Positions 49,553 through 61,800 of a DNA stretch of 64,000 nt are shown piece after piece; position 1 is the stretch's first letter; the number at the start of each line of letters is the position of its first letter. The translations under genes and the position numbers were made by a program. The stretch spans positions 2,501-66,500 of the forward strand of contig JAIOKI010000011.1 of NCBI GenBank assembly GCA_028335825.1, written 5' to 3'. This DNA comes from Nosema muscidifuracis. Its lineage: Eukaryota > Microsporidia > Nosematidae. Under the pieces are notes generated by a model that saw only the letters and a list, made by a program, of their open reading frames with translations, made no database searches and had not been told where the DNA came from.

Positions 49553-49590
49553 TTAATAATTTTGTAGTTCTATATTTATTAGCAAATAAA

Positions 49591-49979
49591 TTTATCATTT
49601 ACCAATCAACAAATATGAATTAAAAAATAAATTTATAATTCGATTTTATAATGTTTGGTGTATCATAATCAATTTAAGTAACTCATTTTTTATATCAATC
49701 GTTACATTTAATTAAATTATATATACAGCTAAGATTTGTAGATTATTATTATTATATAAGAAATAATATAATTTGTATATTTTAAGTGTACTATAAGAAA
49801 TTTAAATAAATTAATAATCAAATATTTAATATAAATAAACTTTGATAACATTAATTAGATTAATAGTGATATTTATTTATAAAATTTAAAATAAATGAAA
49901 ATCATTATAAACAATCACTTAGTGCTTAAATATGATATGAAATTGGATACTTAAATAACCAATTTATGTATAAATAATT
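49591..49979. other. A+T-rich spacer, nothing seen
   Basis: Short gap between block A and the decayed cysteine-rich gene; no motif recognised. Confidence 0.5.
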
Positions 49980-50600
49980 CTGAAACTGAACACTTTCTTA
50001 ATAATTTTCCAAGATGTATGATACAATTTACTAGACATATTTTATGTAATCATAATTGTGTTTCTGATTCATTTTCAAATATTCAATTTGATCATATTTG
50101 TCATGATTTGACAACTAATAATCAATTCTTATTAAAGAACTATGTATATTGTAATAACTATAATATAAGAATTTCTGATGGTGTAATGTACGATTATAAA
50201 CAATATCATTTTAGGTAAACCCTAGGAGATAGAATTACGAGGGTAATCAAAAATTTATGTAATTATGATCAATTATAATGTGCAGAATATGAACTAAAAG
50301 AAGAATGTCAAAATTATCCCAAGTGTTTCATAAAACTTATTCAACTAATTTTTTTATAAATAAATGATATCTAAAAATCTATAGGAATTGATGAATTTAA
50401 TTTAAAATCAATATATTTTAAATTAGGTAATAGATCATTTAGAAATGTAATATCAATAATAAAAATTGATGAAATGCTTGATTATAATGAATATAAAAAT
50501 ATGTATGTTAATTTAGGGGTACCTATTAGGAATATTTTAATTTTCAGTTTTTTAAGAATATATATTCCAAATGTAAAAAAATCAAGAACAAAAGCTTGAT
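49980..50600 (+). pseudogene. Decayed paralogue of the cysteine-rich membrane protein
   Basis: Plus-strand pieces line up in order with the 33.1-34.2 kb protein: FTRHILCNHNCV with YTRKLCNCDPIC, HICHDLT with RICTLYD, VYCNNYNIR with GCDKYDYR, CAEYELKEECQNYPKC with CSAYELRDECFNNLKC, and near the end LGVPIRNILIFSFLRIYI with the first membrane segment. The longest open part is 50018-50218. The reading is interrupted several times after that, so the gene is dead, but the cysteine positions are preserved. Together the two copies define a small family of cysteine-rich, C-terminally anchored proteins. Confidence 0.6.
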
Positions 50601-52900
50601 GTAAATGTTTAATTAAAACTCAAAATTCATTGATATATTTTCTTTATCATCTTAATTGATATTTTGATAATAAATTTAATTTTGTATTGCTGTCCGTACG
50701 AACTAAATAGATACTATTTTTTAAAATATTTTATTATCGTTTTTTATGCTAAAATTTACTTCTTTTAGTATTTTTGTGATTAATCCACATTCATTAAAAA
50801 AGTATATTTTAAAGAGAAATTGATTTAGCTTTGTCTATAAAAAAAAGTAAATTCAATCTCTTAAGACTTCATGGAAGTGTCAGTCTTTTCATTTTTCAGA
50901 TCTATATATGCATTTGAAGTTTGTTAAAATATCATTAAATTATGTATTAATTCTAGATTTATTATTGTAAAGAAATATTGAGTGATTGACATGAAGATCA
51001 TAAATATGCATCTTTTATGATTTTATATATATTGTAAATTATGATCTTGTTATACTTTACTTACATATGCTCTTATTTCTACATTCATTGGGACAATATA
51101 CTCTTGTACAAAGGTAATAAATTATTTAATACTTCTATGTTTGATTGAGTAAATAAATATATACTAAATATGATATTGCTTCTGTAATTTGATAAAATTT
51201 TAGATTTAATTTCCTAAATCAAATTCATATATTTAAATATTTGATCAATATTATTAAAATTATAGAATATATCAATCTAAAAGATATTTAGAAAAAATAC
51301 AATTCTTCTTTATTTCTAGTAATATATATTTATAAATTATATAATTTTCTTCTCTACTTTCTATTAAATATTTTAACTTACCTTGATTAGTTTGTCATCA
51401 TAATGAAACATACAAATAGTTTTATTAAACAAGAAGAAAATGTCAATTGTAAGAATATATATGCTACTATGATTTATGAAATAATTATTTTTTCTCTATA
51501 TGATATATGAAATTAAAGTTGTATGATTTTTATCTAATATCAATATAATTATTTAAAAATAGATAATCATCATTAACTTTGTAATTTTTTAATATCTTAT
51601 ACTGTATATAAAATTATCTTCATCATGATGTAATGTATCATAAATCAATAGGTAAGTAATATTTACTTAGAAGTATCTCTTTGATTACAAATAACCCTGA
51701 GATAGATCTTCTGTACTAAAAATAAATAGAATGTAAAAAGATAAAAAATGCAATATGGGTATGAATTTTATTAATTTATTTCTGACAATATATATTAAAA
51801 AGAAGAACATATGAAAAAATTTTATAAATCTTTTTTATATACAAAACTCTGTAGATGAATATTATTTTAATAATATAAGGAAATTAAAATTTTATCAAAA
51901 TTGACTACAATTCTTTGATACTTGTTAAACTTCTTTTATTAGATATAATCAGTAATTTTCTACAATAAGAACAGATAAAATTTTAATTGTCTTTTTGTGG
52001 TATTAAATACAGGGAGACTTTATGAACTAAGTAAGTTCCTTAAGATGCTAATCTTTGAAAGCTAAATATGTAGGTTTGAAATTGGTGATTGTTTAGCCTG
52101 TGAGTTGAGACTGGTGTCTGTTTATGTTCTTATACATTGCAGCAAGTTAGATTTTTATAAATATATATGAATTAATTTATAAGAATAAAAGAAACTTATT
52201 TATTGGGAGGATTTTTATCACAAAGGTATTCTATTGTTTTATAGTTGATTACTATGAAAGTTCATTGATTAGCTATTTAAAAAGTAATCTTAAATATTTT
52301 ATTTTTTTTATTTGTATTTTTAATTTATAAATATATCATCTATTGTATTGCATAACTCATCCTACAATATATTTAATTATATCTGACCCTTGAAATAAAA
52401 ACTAGTCCCTCATAAACATATAAATAATGATTTTTATTTGAAATATCATCCTTAGAAAATAAATGATTTTATTGGATTTTCATATATGAATAATATTTTA
52501 TATCTATCTATATATTCTCTTAAATCATTAACATATATAAACACATAAGAAATTCTAAAATATTTATTTTTATCATTAATATAATAGATGAATATATAAT
52601 TTTATGCTATCTTCATAATATTACAAAATTAAGAAGATAATAATTTTTTTATTATTCTCTTGTCTATCTAATTCATATATAAATAATTTACATTTATTTT
52701 TTTCTAATCCCAAATAACAAAAATTTATTGCTGTTCTGAGAATGGAAACGTTTTATGTCTAGTCAACTGATAATTTTTATTTTTAAAAAAATTTACCCCA
52801 ATATAATATTAAGATATGTATAGAGAATTTTAGAAATAGTGCAGGTTTTCCTTTGACAAATTCAAGGAATTTTCTCAAAATTGATTAATTCTAAACTATC
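50601..52900. other. A+T-rich gene desert, nothing seen
   Basis: Over 2 kb with no supportable coding frame, repeat or RNA gene. A slightly less A+T-rich piece at about 52015-52150 contains no motif I recognise. Confidence 0.5.
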
Positions 52901-54600
52901 AAATTTATAAGAAAACTGAATTATAGTGATTGTAAGAACAAATGCTTAAATATGTCTACTCTAGTTAGGTTTAACAAATATACAATAGAAAAGATGAATC
53001 CACTTAATATTATTAGAAACTTAAGTGAAGATTTTTATGTAAAATTATTTTTAGTTGAGATAAATGTATTAAGAATTAAATCAGAAAGCTAGATATTAAA
53101 TCATGAGAAATACTAATTATATTTTAGAGGAACTTAATAACTAAGCATGAAAAATGTATATGTAATATTTAACGATTATTTATAAATTTATATTAAGGAA
53201 ATATCTTGTAAATGAATGTAATTAGATCTGATAAAGACTTAGATCATAATTTTTGAAAATAAAATAATGTATACATATAGATATGATAAGTTCATTAGAA
53301 GTGGTTAAGAAATTATGTAAATGATAGGAGAAAAAGATATATTACACTACATTACTAAATTATGATTAAAAATGGATATATCACATCAAAATAGTCATGG
53401 TTCAATAATGTAAGACTAGTGCTCAGAAATAATGAAATAATATTTCGACAAATTGAATAAGCTAATGAAAAAGGATATTTATTTTTTTTGATACACATAG
53501 ATAATATATTGTAAAGAACATTTTATAGATTTTTTATAACAAGACATATAAGTGGCATAGAAATAGTTGTATTGATACATACAGGTGATATAATAAATAA
53601 ATTTGATCAAGCTGATCTGATTGTAAATAACCCTAAAAATTATATTAAAACAGGTAGAGATCATAATGGCATTATTAAGAGTATATAGGAGATTAATAAA
53701 GAATTGTACAGATAAATTATATCTTTATAATAAGACGTGTGAAAATAAATTTAAATAAAGTGAAGGTTTAAAAAGATATTTCATATTCTAATAAAGGTCT
53801 AAGAGTAGTATTAAGTCATATATTAGATAATGAAGATACAAGCAGTAAAATTAAATCACTCATTTACATAAAAAAATGTTATGTGTATTGCTGAGAATAG
53901 AGTTTATAGTATTTACTGATCATGTGTCTTAGAAGCATTAACAGAATAATCACATGTCATGATTTGATGAAATTTATCTGTAGAATCAAAAACGAAATAT
54001 CACATGTTGATGTTTTCTCAAGTTTGGTGAATAATGAACATAAAGTGAAACTTGGAAATGTTGAATAAAATGAAATTTTTTAAGAGCTCATGGTAAGTTG
54101 GTTTAAAGAATTATAAAGCCAACATCTGAATAAATGAAGAAGTGACTAGAAAAATTCATTATGTGCAAGAAATATGGCATAATAAAAATTAATTGATTTA
54201 GATATTTTCGTGAATTAAGCCAAGTAAGAATCTAGATTTTTATTCATTGGTTTATACAAGAAGTAAATCATTTTTCAATTAGTACAATATACAGATGAAT
54301 TTAGATAATATTGACTAAATACATAGAAAATCTATTGTTCAAACCTTTATCTTTGACTGTAAAAATTAGAAAGTATATTTTAGAAGAGGAAATAATATCA
54401 CACTACTTCTTTGTATCATTGTAATTCTAATATGAAATATATTGATAAATATTAGCTTAGATAATGTAATAAAAGTAGAAATATAGGGAAGATTTTTTTC
54501 ACTAATTTAAAAAGATTTAATATGGATTAAATATAAACTTTATTAAGATAAATGACGATCTAGATTTGTGAATGTGATGTTATTTTAAGTTTTGATGTAT
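52900..54600 (+). mobile_element. Retroelement fossil, Ty3/gypsy-like (tentative)
   Basis: Plus-strand coding traces between about 53.6 and 54.2 kb. Near 54.0 kb a piece reading SHVDVFSSLVNNEHKVKLGN resembles the end of a gypsy RNase H domain, and just after it an AHGKL string with later paired cysteines resembles the zinc-binding start of a gypsy integrase. The order agrees with RNase H then integrase. It is old and much broken; no terminal repeats were found, so the limits are rough. Confidence 0.3.
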
Positions 54601-57600
54601 TTGTTAAAAATAGATTACTCATCAAGATTGATTTATACCTCTTAATTTCAAGTGTTGTGATGTGACCTTGTCATCGTAAAATATTTTTACTATAATCATT
54701 ATAATATCATTAAAGCTTATCATCAAATGTTTGAATTCTATAGAATTTGATTTAAAGATATTAAAGTTCATCTCGATTAGAGCATATATAATTTTTTAAT
54801 CAAATAACACTACTAATAGATATATTAATTATAAAATTTTACCTTATAAATGTCTATTTATTGTTAATTAGATTTTTACTCTATATTATAATAATGTAAA
54901 ATTATGATAAATGAAATATTACGTATCTCTAACATGACAAGTCAAGGTGTATAAAATATTTTATATAGTTTAGTATATATGCTATTTATTTATTCACATT
55001 ATATCTTAATAATTTTTATACACCCTCACTTTATAATATCATAAATATATCCTTCGTTTAATTGATTTTTATAATTATAGATTTTACAAAAGTTGAATAT
55101 TTACCTTTTTTACTTTAATTTACTAAGGTTATTCTTCCTTAGAAGTATTTTCTCTAATATAGATTTTTAATTAGATTTATGACGTGGATTGATTAAATGT
55201 TTTATTTATATGTGAGACGTAATCTGACATCTTCTAATTATTTTCTTACAGAATCTTAAATACAATAATGGTCATGTAATTTTGTAAATATAATTATTTT
55301 CACACTCTATATCTGTAATTATATATTTTTCATCATGTGTATATTTGTGTTTATTAATTGTTAATATAATTGTAAATTCAATGGATTTGTTTGATATATT
55401 AAATGATAATAAATATAAAAGTATGTATTTTCTTTTTTATGTTTATATTTGAACTAATATTAAATTATACAATTATCTATGTCAGATTAATTTTATCTTT
55501 TTATTAGTCTTTTGAGTATAACATGCATATTTCTTATTCACTCATACTTTAATTTTTCAACATTTCTATTACATTTAATTTGACTCATAAAGCCCTTGAA
55601 TCTTCATCGAATATATCAATTCCAAGAATGATGCTTTTTTGATATTATTAAATGCTTTTGTATTATTTTTAATATCAATTAAATATAACTAAGATTCATC
55701 ATATATCTACACATTGTAATTTTTAATATCTTAGATGCCTAATTTGTTATCAATTTAAAAAAATAGATTTTTAATTTTTTAATTAACATTGATTTGTTTG
55801 TATCTTTTTGTGCTTACATTAATTTAAATAAAAATCTATCTAGGTCTTTATCATATAGACACTAATATGTACAAATAAAAAATGATTTGTATATCAGAAT
55901 TTCACAATTCTAAATCTCTAAAAGAATCTTGAATCTATTGACATTTTTATTTCTGTCAGTGGGGTGTAATCGTATATTATAAAGATCATCTTTAAAATTA
56001 TAAACTATTCTCATAATATTAGGTAATATATATTTATATAACCATAAAGAAATTATTTAAGATGAAAATATTTATGTTTCTTTAAATGACTTATTTTATT
56101 CAGCCATGTAACTTTAAAATGATAATTAAATATTTCATTAGTCTTTTTATTTCTTCTATATCTATATGTTCTTAATATTTTTTAACACATAAAATATTTA
56201 ATGATTCTACGATATTTTTGATAGAAAATCATGTTTCTGTAACCTTCATAATTTTATTCTTTTACATGATATTATTTCTTCTGTGTTTATCTTAAGATTA
56301 TATAAATCTCTTTTTTTTTTGATTCTTAACGCACATATTATTTTTTATGTTCGACTATATGAAGATTTTCGGCATTATAAAAATCAATTAATTTACCATG
56401 AGAGAAAATCTTTAAATATGAGATGATAATTAAATAAAAATACTTCTGATAAGTTATTTGAATATTGTGCTTATTGATTCAATTGACTAACCGAATTCTA
56501 TAATTTAACATTTAATACAGCTATAATAATCACTCATATTTAATTTTTATTACCTTTATAAATTCAAATTACGTCTTTTATATATAGCTATTCCTTATAG
56601 GTGTACTACATTCTATCATCTAGAGAGTGTTAATTGAATATATGATTCATTTATAACCTATTAGGCAAAAATTATCAGAATCTTTTTAAAGATTTTATAT
56701 GATGTTAATTAAAATTAAACGTATAATTTTATTTTAACTTGTAAACATATAATGACGCACTATCTAACTTAAAAGTGGTATATTTTAACTATTTCAATGA
56801 TGTATGTAATAAGAAATTTTTGATTTTACGACACTAATCTTTTCATGAGGATATATACAAAATCATTAGAAAACTAGTAATATGAAGAGAACAAAATCTA
56901 TTTTTTGGAAATACGAGAAATAATATTTTGAGTAAAAAGAATAGCTAAATATTATATATTTAAGATAGGATTATGAATTATGATCATAAGAGCTAATAAC
57001 GAGATAAATATTAATATTATCTAATTAAACTTTTTATCAAGTTATTTTACTATACATCTTAAAAGTCAATATAAAATATAAAAAAGATGATATTTTTTAT
57101 AGAAAATTAATGAATTTTCTACTAAAATGATAATATGTTTTAGTTTTTATAACTCTTCTATACATAAATATATTTTTTATTAATTTCTTAAATCTTCATT
57201 TAGATGTACATGTCTATTTATACAGATCATTAATATTTTGACTCAGTATTTATTTATTCATGTCATGATTTATAAATTTTTTGATAGATGAGATATTGAA
57301 CATCACATATTATTAATGTCAATTATTTTCATTATTTTGTAATATTTTAATAGTTCAATGAATATGTAAAATAATTACCAAAAGATGAAATAATACAGTT
57401 TAATATAAATTCTTAGATATATTAAGCATATAATATTATCCTTTAAATAAAAATAAAATTAGTACTATTTATGATAAGCATATTCTGTTCTTCACTTCTT
57501 TTATCTCCTATATTTACACAACTAGTTGATAGAAATATGAGTAAAGCATCTTTAAGAAACATTTAATGTTAAAATCTATGAGATTATACAAGGTTCTTTT

Positions 57601-58134
57601 GATATAACAGAAAATGATTATATGCCTATTTATAGGAAAATATCATAGACTAGTTATTTGTATGGAATAATTGTAGATTTAAGTAAATTAATTATCTTGA
57701 TGATATGCATTTATACTCAATTTTTATTATCTTAATTGATGGAATTAGTCAATGATACTCTAAAGATTTTATATATGATATAAAAAACAACAAGATTGCG
57801 CTTGCAAGAAGATAATATAAAGATTCTTTCTATATAAATTATTTTATTGGTATATCTTTTTTTTATCAATATGTAATTTTTGGGGACTGATACGTCTATA
57901 AAGAAACAAAGTCAATTACTTGGATCAGTTTAAGTTTTCTTGCTGATTTAATTTATCAGTCTAAATAATTATAAAAAGGAACCCCAGAAGAATAAATATG
58001 TTTTTCAGCAACAATTCTTCATACAACACAAAGGAAACAATATGAAAAAGAATATATTTGTATTCTATTTTATACAAGATATAAATATTTTCTGTAATAA
58101 CTCAATTAATTACCATCAATACTGTTAATTAGAT
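54601..58134. other. A+T-rich stretch with eroded coding traces
   Basis: Some 3.5 kb without a supportable gene. On the minus strand around 55.9-55.6 kb scraps such as KILLEI and IKKASFLELI hint at decayed coding DNA, but nothing can be named. No duplicate of the 19.9-27.5 kb interval, which would be expected here if one long segment had been copied, is visible. Confidence 0.4.
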
Positions 58135-58275
58135 TTAATCCAATAATTCATCTTGCTCACCATTTAATTTTTGGTTGTAGAGCATAAAAAAATAAATACA
58201 AAATATTAGTATATGGCTATAATTACTAAATACTCTATTTTTATTTAATAAATAGTTAAAATTAAAATAAATTGT

Positions 58276-59941
58276 TTAATTAATATTTTTTTTATGATCA
58301 TCTAACAATTTATAAATATCATCATAAATAACTTCAGTCTGATTGTTGCCATTTTTATAAATAATTAAATTACATAATTCCGATTTAATATCTTTAAATA
58401 TTAACGAATAAATATTGATATAATCTTTAGAGTTTTTTTCTTTAAGATAAAACTTGGAATAGAATTGATTTATGCAAAATATAATGTGATCAAAAGTATT
58501 CTTCAATTTATTTTTTACACTTTCGAAGAAATTAAATAACATCACTGTATCATTAGAAATATTATCTTTATTTTTTTTTTTCTCGTACATATCACACATT
58601 TCAAAATACATTGATAGATCAAAAAAGACACTTGAAATATTATCAGGTTTATAGCTAATTTCATCAATGATAAACTGAGAAAGTTTTTCGTAATATTCAG
58701 ATTCAGAATTATCATTTTCTTTGATTAATTTAGGATTAACGTAATCAAGATTTAGTTTATTATTACATTTTTCAACTAAATCTAAGGTGAATAGAATTTC
58801 ATACATTATCAAATTTCTAGATTTTCCTTTATTAGATAAAATATTTATTAAAATATCCTTGTATAAATTACTATCTTTTATAAGGTAAAAAAATCTTAAA
58901 ATACTTTCAATATTTTCTACGCTGCTATTTTGACAAGTTTCGAAAAAAAATCTTTATTTCTTCAAAAACATCTTCATCGATACAATTATTGTTTTTGAAA
59001 TAAGAATACCAATTCGTAAATATTTTATCATTAAATAATCTTACTTGAAGATTTTGATCTTATTTTTTACTAGAGTTAGCTAAAGACTCATTATGGTTTA
59101 AAGTATCATCTTGAACAAATACACCATTTTCATTAGATTCTGTTATTTTTCTGCATTTATCAAATTTTTTTGCTCTTGACTTAACTATATCATCTTTCAT
59201 ATCAATATAAATACGGGAAATATTTATTAATGATGATAATCGTAATATTTCGTTTAATTTTTCATCCTTATAATTAGAATACTTTTTGATATGATACTCT
59301 AGATATTTTTTGTAATTAAATTCATTCATGTCAATACTGTATATAAATGTATTTTTACTATCTTGAGTTAATCTAAAATTTAAATCAAAATAATCACAAC
59401 CTTTTAAATAGCTTAGATTAGAATATGATTTTCTATTATTGTATGAGTTTTTTGAAAATGAATTATTTTTCACGTCTTTATTGTATATTAAATATGACTT
59501 AGTAACTTTATTATAATTAATAAAACGAGAATAATTTGAAAGATTTTTAATTAAATTATAGATTAGATCTTTATATTTAATAGTTTCCTTATTTTTAACA
59601 ATATAAAAAAACTTATCTATATCAGAAAATCAGTGATTTACGGATCTTTAGTACATGCATTGGAAGATTACAGTCTTTGCTTATAAATACAAAATCTCCT
59701 GAATCAGTTTTCTTTGAAATAATTTAAAAACCTCTCGTATTTCTTTTTCAAATTATCATTTTTCATCTAAATCATCTAAAAACTTCTTGTATTTATTTTT
59801 CAAATTATCTTTTTGCTTCGAAATTTCTTTTTTCAAATTATCAGCTTTCTTCGAAATTACTTTAGATAAACTTTTTCGTTTTTCTTTTTTCAAATCAGAT
59901 GTAGCAATTGATATTAAATATAGTAAAGCAAAAAATTTCAT
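58276..59941 (-). pseudogene. Broken paralogue of the 539-residue secreted protein
   Basis: Three open pieces remain: the N-terminus with signal peptide MKFFALLYLISIATS (from an ATG at 59941, within the frame 59756-59962), a middle part (59060-59473) and a C-terminal part (58276-58812). They follow the 27.6 kb protein in order, for example NKLNLDYVNPKLIKEND and SSVFFDLSMYFEMCDMYEK, but are separated by several frameshifts and stops. After the signal a tandemly repeated Lys-rich segment (NLKKEISKQKDNLKNKYKK) has expanded a short stretch of the parent. The TACCCC start motif is intact. The gene is dead but its pieces could serve as donors for recombination with the intact copy. Confidence 0.85.
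59755..59880 (-). repeat. Imperfect tandem repeat inside the broken gene
   Basis: Units built around TTTTTCAAATTATC and TTTCTTCGAAAT recur about three times on the plus strand. They correspond to repeated copies of the Ser-Lys-Lys segment seen once in the intact paralogue, and arose by local duplication. Confidence 0.5.
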
Positions 59942-59944
59942 GAT

Positions 59945-59950
59945 GGGGTA
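59945..59950 (-). promoter_or_regulatory. Start-proximal TACCCC motif of the broken paralogue
   Basis: The same motif and spacing as at 29269-29274, kept although the gene behind it is broken. Confidence 0.45.
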
Positions 59951-60985
59951 AAAAAATTTCAAATTTATATTTTTAAAAATAAATTAATTTTTTTTTTAAT
60001 TTAAAATTGACAAATAAAAAATCATAGATATGTTAGAAATAAAGAAATAAAGAATTCTTATTTTTAATTTAAAAACTATAAGAATATATTTTTGCAATTT
60101 TTTATTGTAGTTAGAAAATAATAAATATATCATAATTAATATAATATTTTATTTTTATGTAATTGTTGTGTAATTTTAATTTACAAATAAAAATTTATCA
60201 TTTAAATTAAAAATATATCAAACATTTATATATGTCAGATACAGAGATAATAATTTTCTTTTTGTCTTCAGAATGCTTATGATTAAAGAAATTAAATTTT
60301 ATAAATTCAAGATGTTTGATTGATAATGATAAATTAAAAATTACGTATTTAAATTCTGATTTTATAATTTATAATTTGAGACACTGTAGATAATCCAATA
60401 AATTATATAACAATAATGATTGATAATTTAAATACTTTATTATTTTTAGAAGAGTAGAATTTCATCTTCTATTTATAGTTGATTATACATAGATAAATTG
60501 ATTGTTTCAAAGTATTGTACTAATATTAAACATATATTTAATATGAAGTGAGTAATTTTAAAAATATAATTTTTTAACTTAAATTAATAATTCACATTTC
60601 TAAAAATTACCAGCCAAAGTTAAAAATTCAATATTTAATAGGTATGAATATTGTGCACATAAATGTTACGTTATATCAAGACCAAACAAAGAAAATTGGA
60701 ATGATCCTTCTACAATTTGAATAAAATAAAAATTTTAATTATCATCTTACGAAAAAACTACGTGGTCATAACAAAATTTTTATATAATAATATAACATAA
60801 CAGGATATTTTTTGTATTTATTTGTAAAGAAATTCATTATTATGTTTCTTTTTATTAATGCTCTAAACTTATTATGAGCTACTTGCACATGAATTCTGTT
60901 GATGCAGAATTTAATCATTATTCTATATAATATAATTACTTAGTCCTAAATGCCATTCGAATTGATTTTATGAGAATGCTTGTTA
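59951..60985. other. Conserved upstream region of block B, right copy
   Basis: Matches 29281-30360 with long identical runs, for example around 60130-60230. The minus-strand frame seen at 30029-30241 in the left copy is interrupted here. Confidence 0.5.
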
Positions 60986-60989
60986 TTAT

Positions 60990-61800
60990 ACCAGATTTTG
61001 TTTTTAACATATTTTTGATAACTACAGTACAGTAACCATACATTCTTTGTTAATATTATTTATTGATTTTCCAAAATGTCAAATAAATTGCCCTTTTATT
61101 ATGAATTTCTATTGGATAAACAAAATAAAGGAAATGAAATCTTATACATATATTATTACATCTATAGACAAAGAGGACAATGTACCAATAGAAAAATTTA
61201 TTGCCAATTCTTTAATTTATATCGTAATGCAAAAGCTAAAACTTTTGATGTTGACTTATTAAATCAAGTTTTGTGTATATACACACTACTGAATTCTTAA
61301 ATTGTAAATTAAAAGCAATACTTGCTGATTCATTATTTGTATAAGCTACATTATAGGTTGATTTATGAAACAATGACAAGAATTGTATTATTCGTACTAG
61401 TCTCTATGTATGGATTGAAGTCTGATTGTATGCCATTTACAAGTATTTTAGATTAAGATAATTTTGATATTACTGAATTTTACTTACCAGATGGCAAAAG
61501 CTTCATCTTATTTGTGGATAAAAGATGGTCGTTGTTTGTGATATAGAATATTTATGAAGGTTTTCTTCAAGTAGTTTCTATTAGTACATATCATACCTAG
61601 ATATTATAAATGACATAGCTTTCTCATGATCTATTGTTTTCTATTTTATAAAACTTATTTTAATGTCTTTAGTCTAGAAATCATTTAGTAGATTTTGAAG
61701 AAGTCTATAATTTGCTTAGATATGGGTTTTTTTCACTTTGGACAAGCTATATGGTTAGACATTGTTATTAATTGAAATAATAGTGGAAGAAGTGTCAAGA
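60990..61800 (+). mobile_element. MULE transposase fossil, copy 4 (reaches the catalytic domain)
   Basis: The longest MULE remnant here. A FLYWCH-like zinc region lies at 61076-61300 (YIYRQRGQCTNRKIY with the RNAKAKTFDVD stretch that follows the zinc site). The linker FYLPDGKSFILFVDKRW ends near 61525. Unlike the left copy, it continues past 61540 into the start of the catalytic domain, with pieces matching WLYEAY and TYVNVF of the copy at 23.2 kb. Interruptions are many and no transposase is made. The element is older than the block B duplication, since its first part is shared by both copies. Confidence 0.55.

Larger units (their letters stand above)
46990..49590 (+). repeat. Duplicated block A, right copy
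   Basis: Counterpart of about 17190-19890 in the same orientation; the two gene starts are 29697 bases apart. It contains the same upstream spacer, the minus-strand fragment and the secreted-protein gene. Small insertions and deletions distinguish the spacers. Similarity ends about 40 bases beyond the stop codon. Confidence 0.8.
58135..61540 (-). repeat. Duplicated block B, right copy
   Basis: Counterpart of about 27505-30890, same orientation. It contains a broken copy of the secreted-protein gene, the conserved upstream region and a MULE fossil. The non-coding upstream part retains long identical runs, whereas the coding part shows many more differences, including insertions and deletions. 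Confidence 0.85.
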
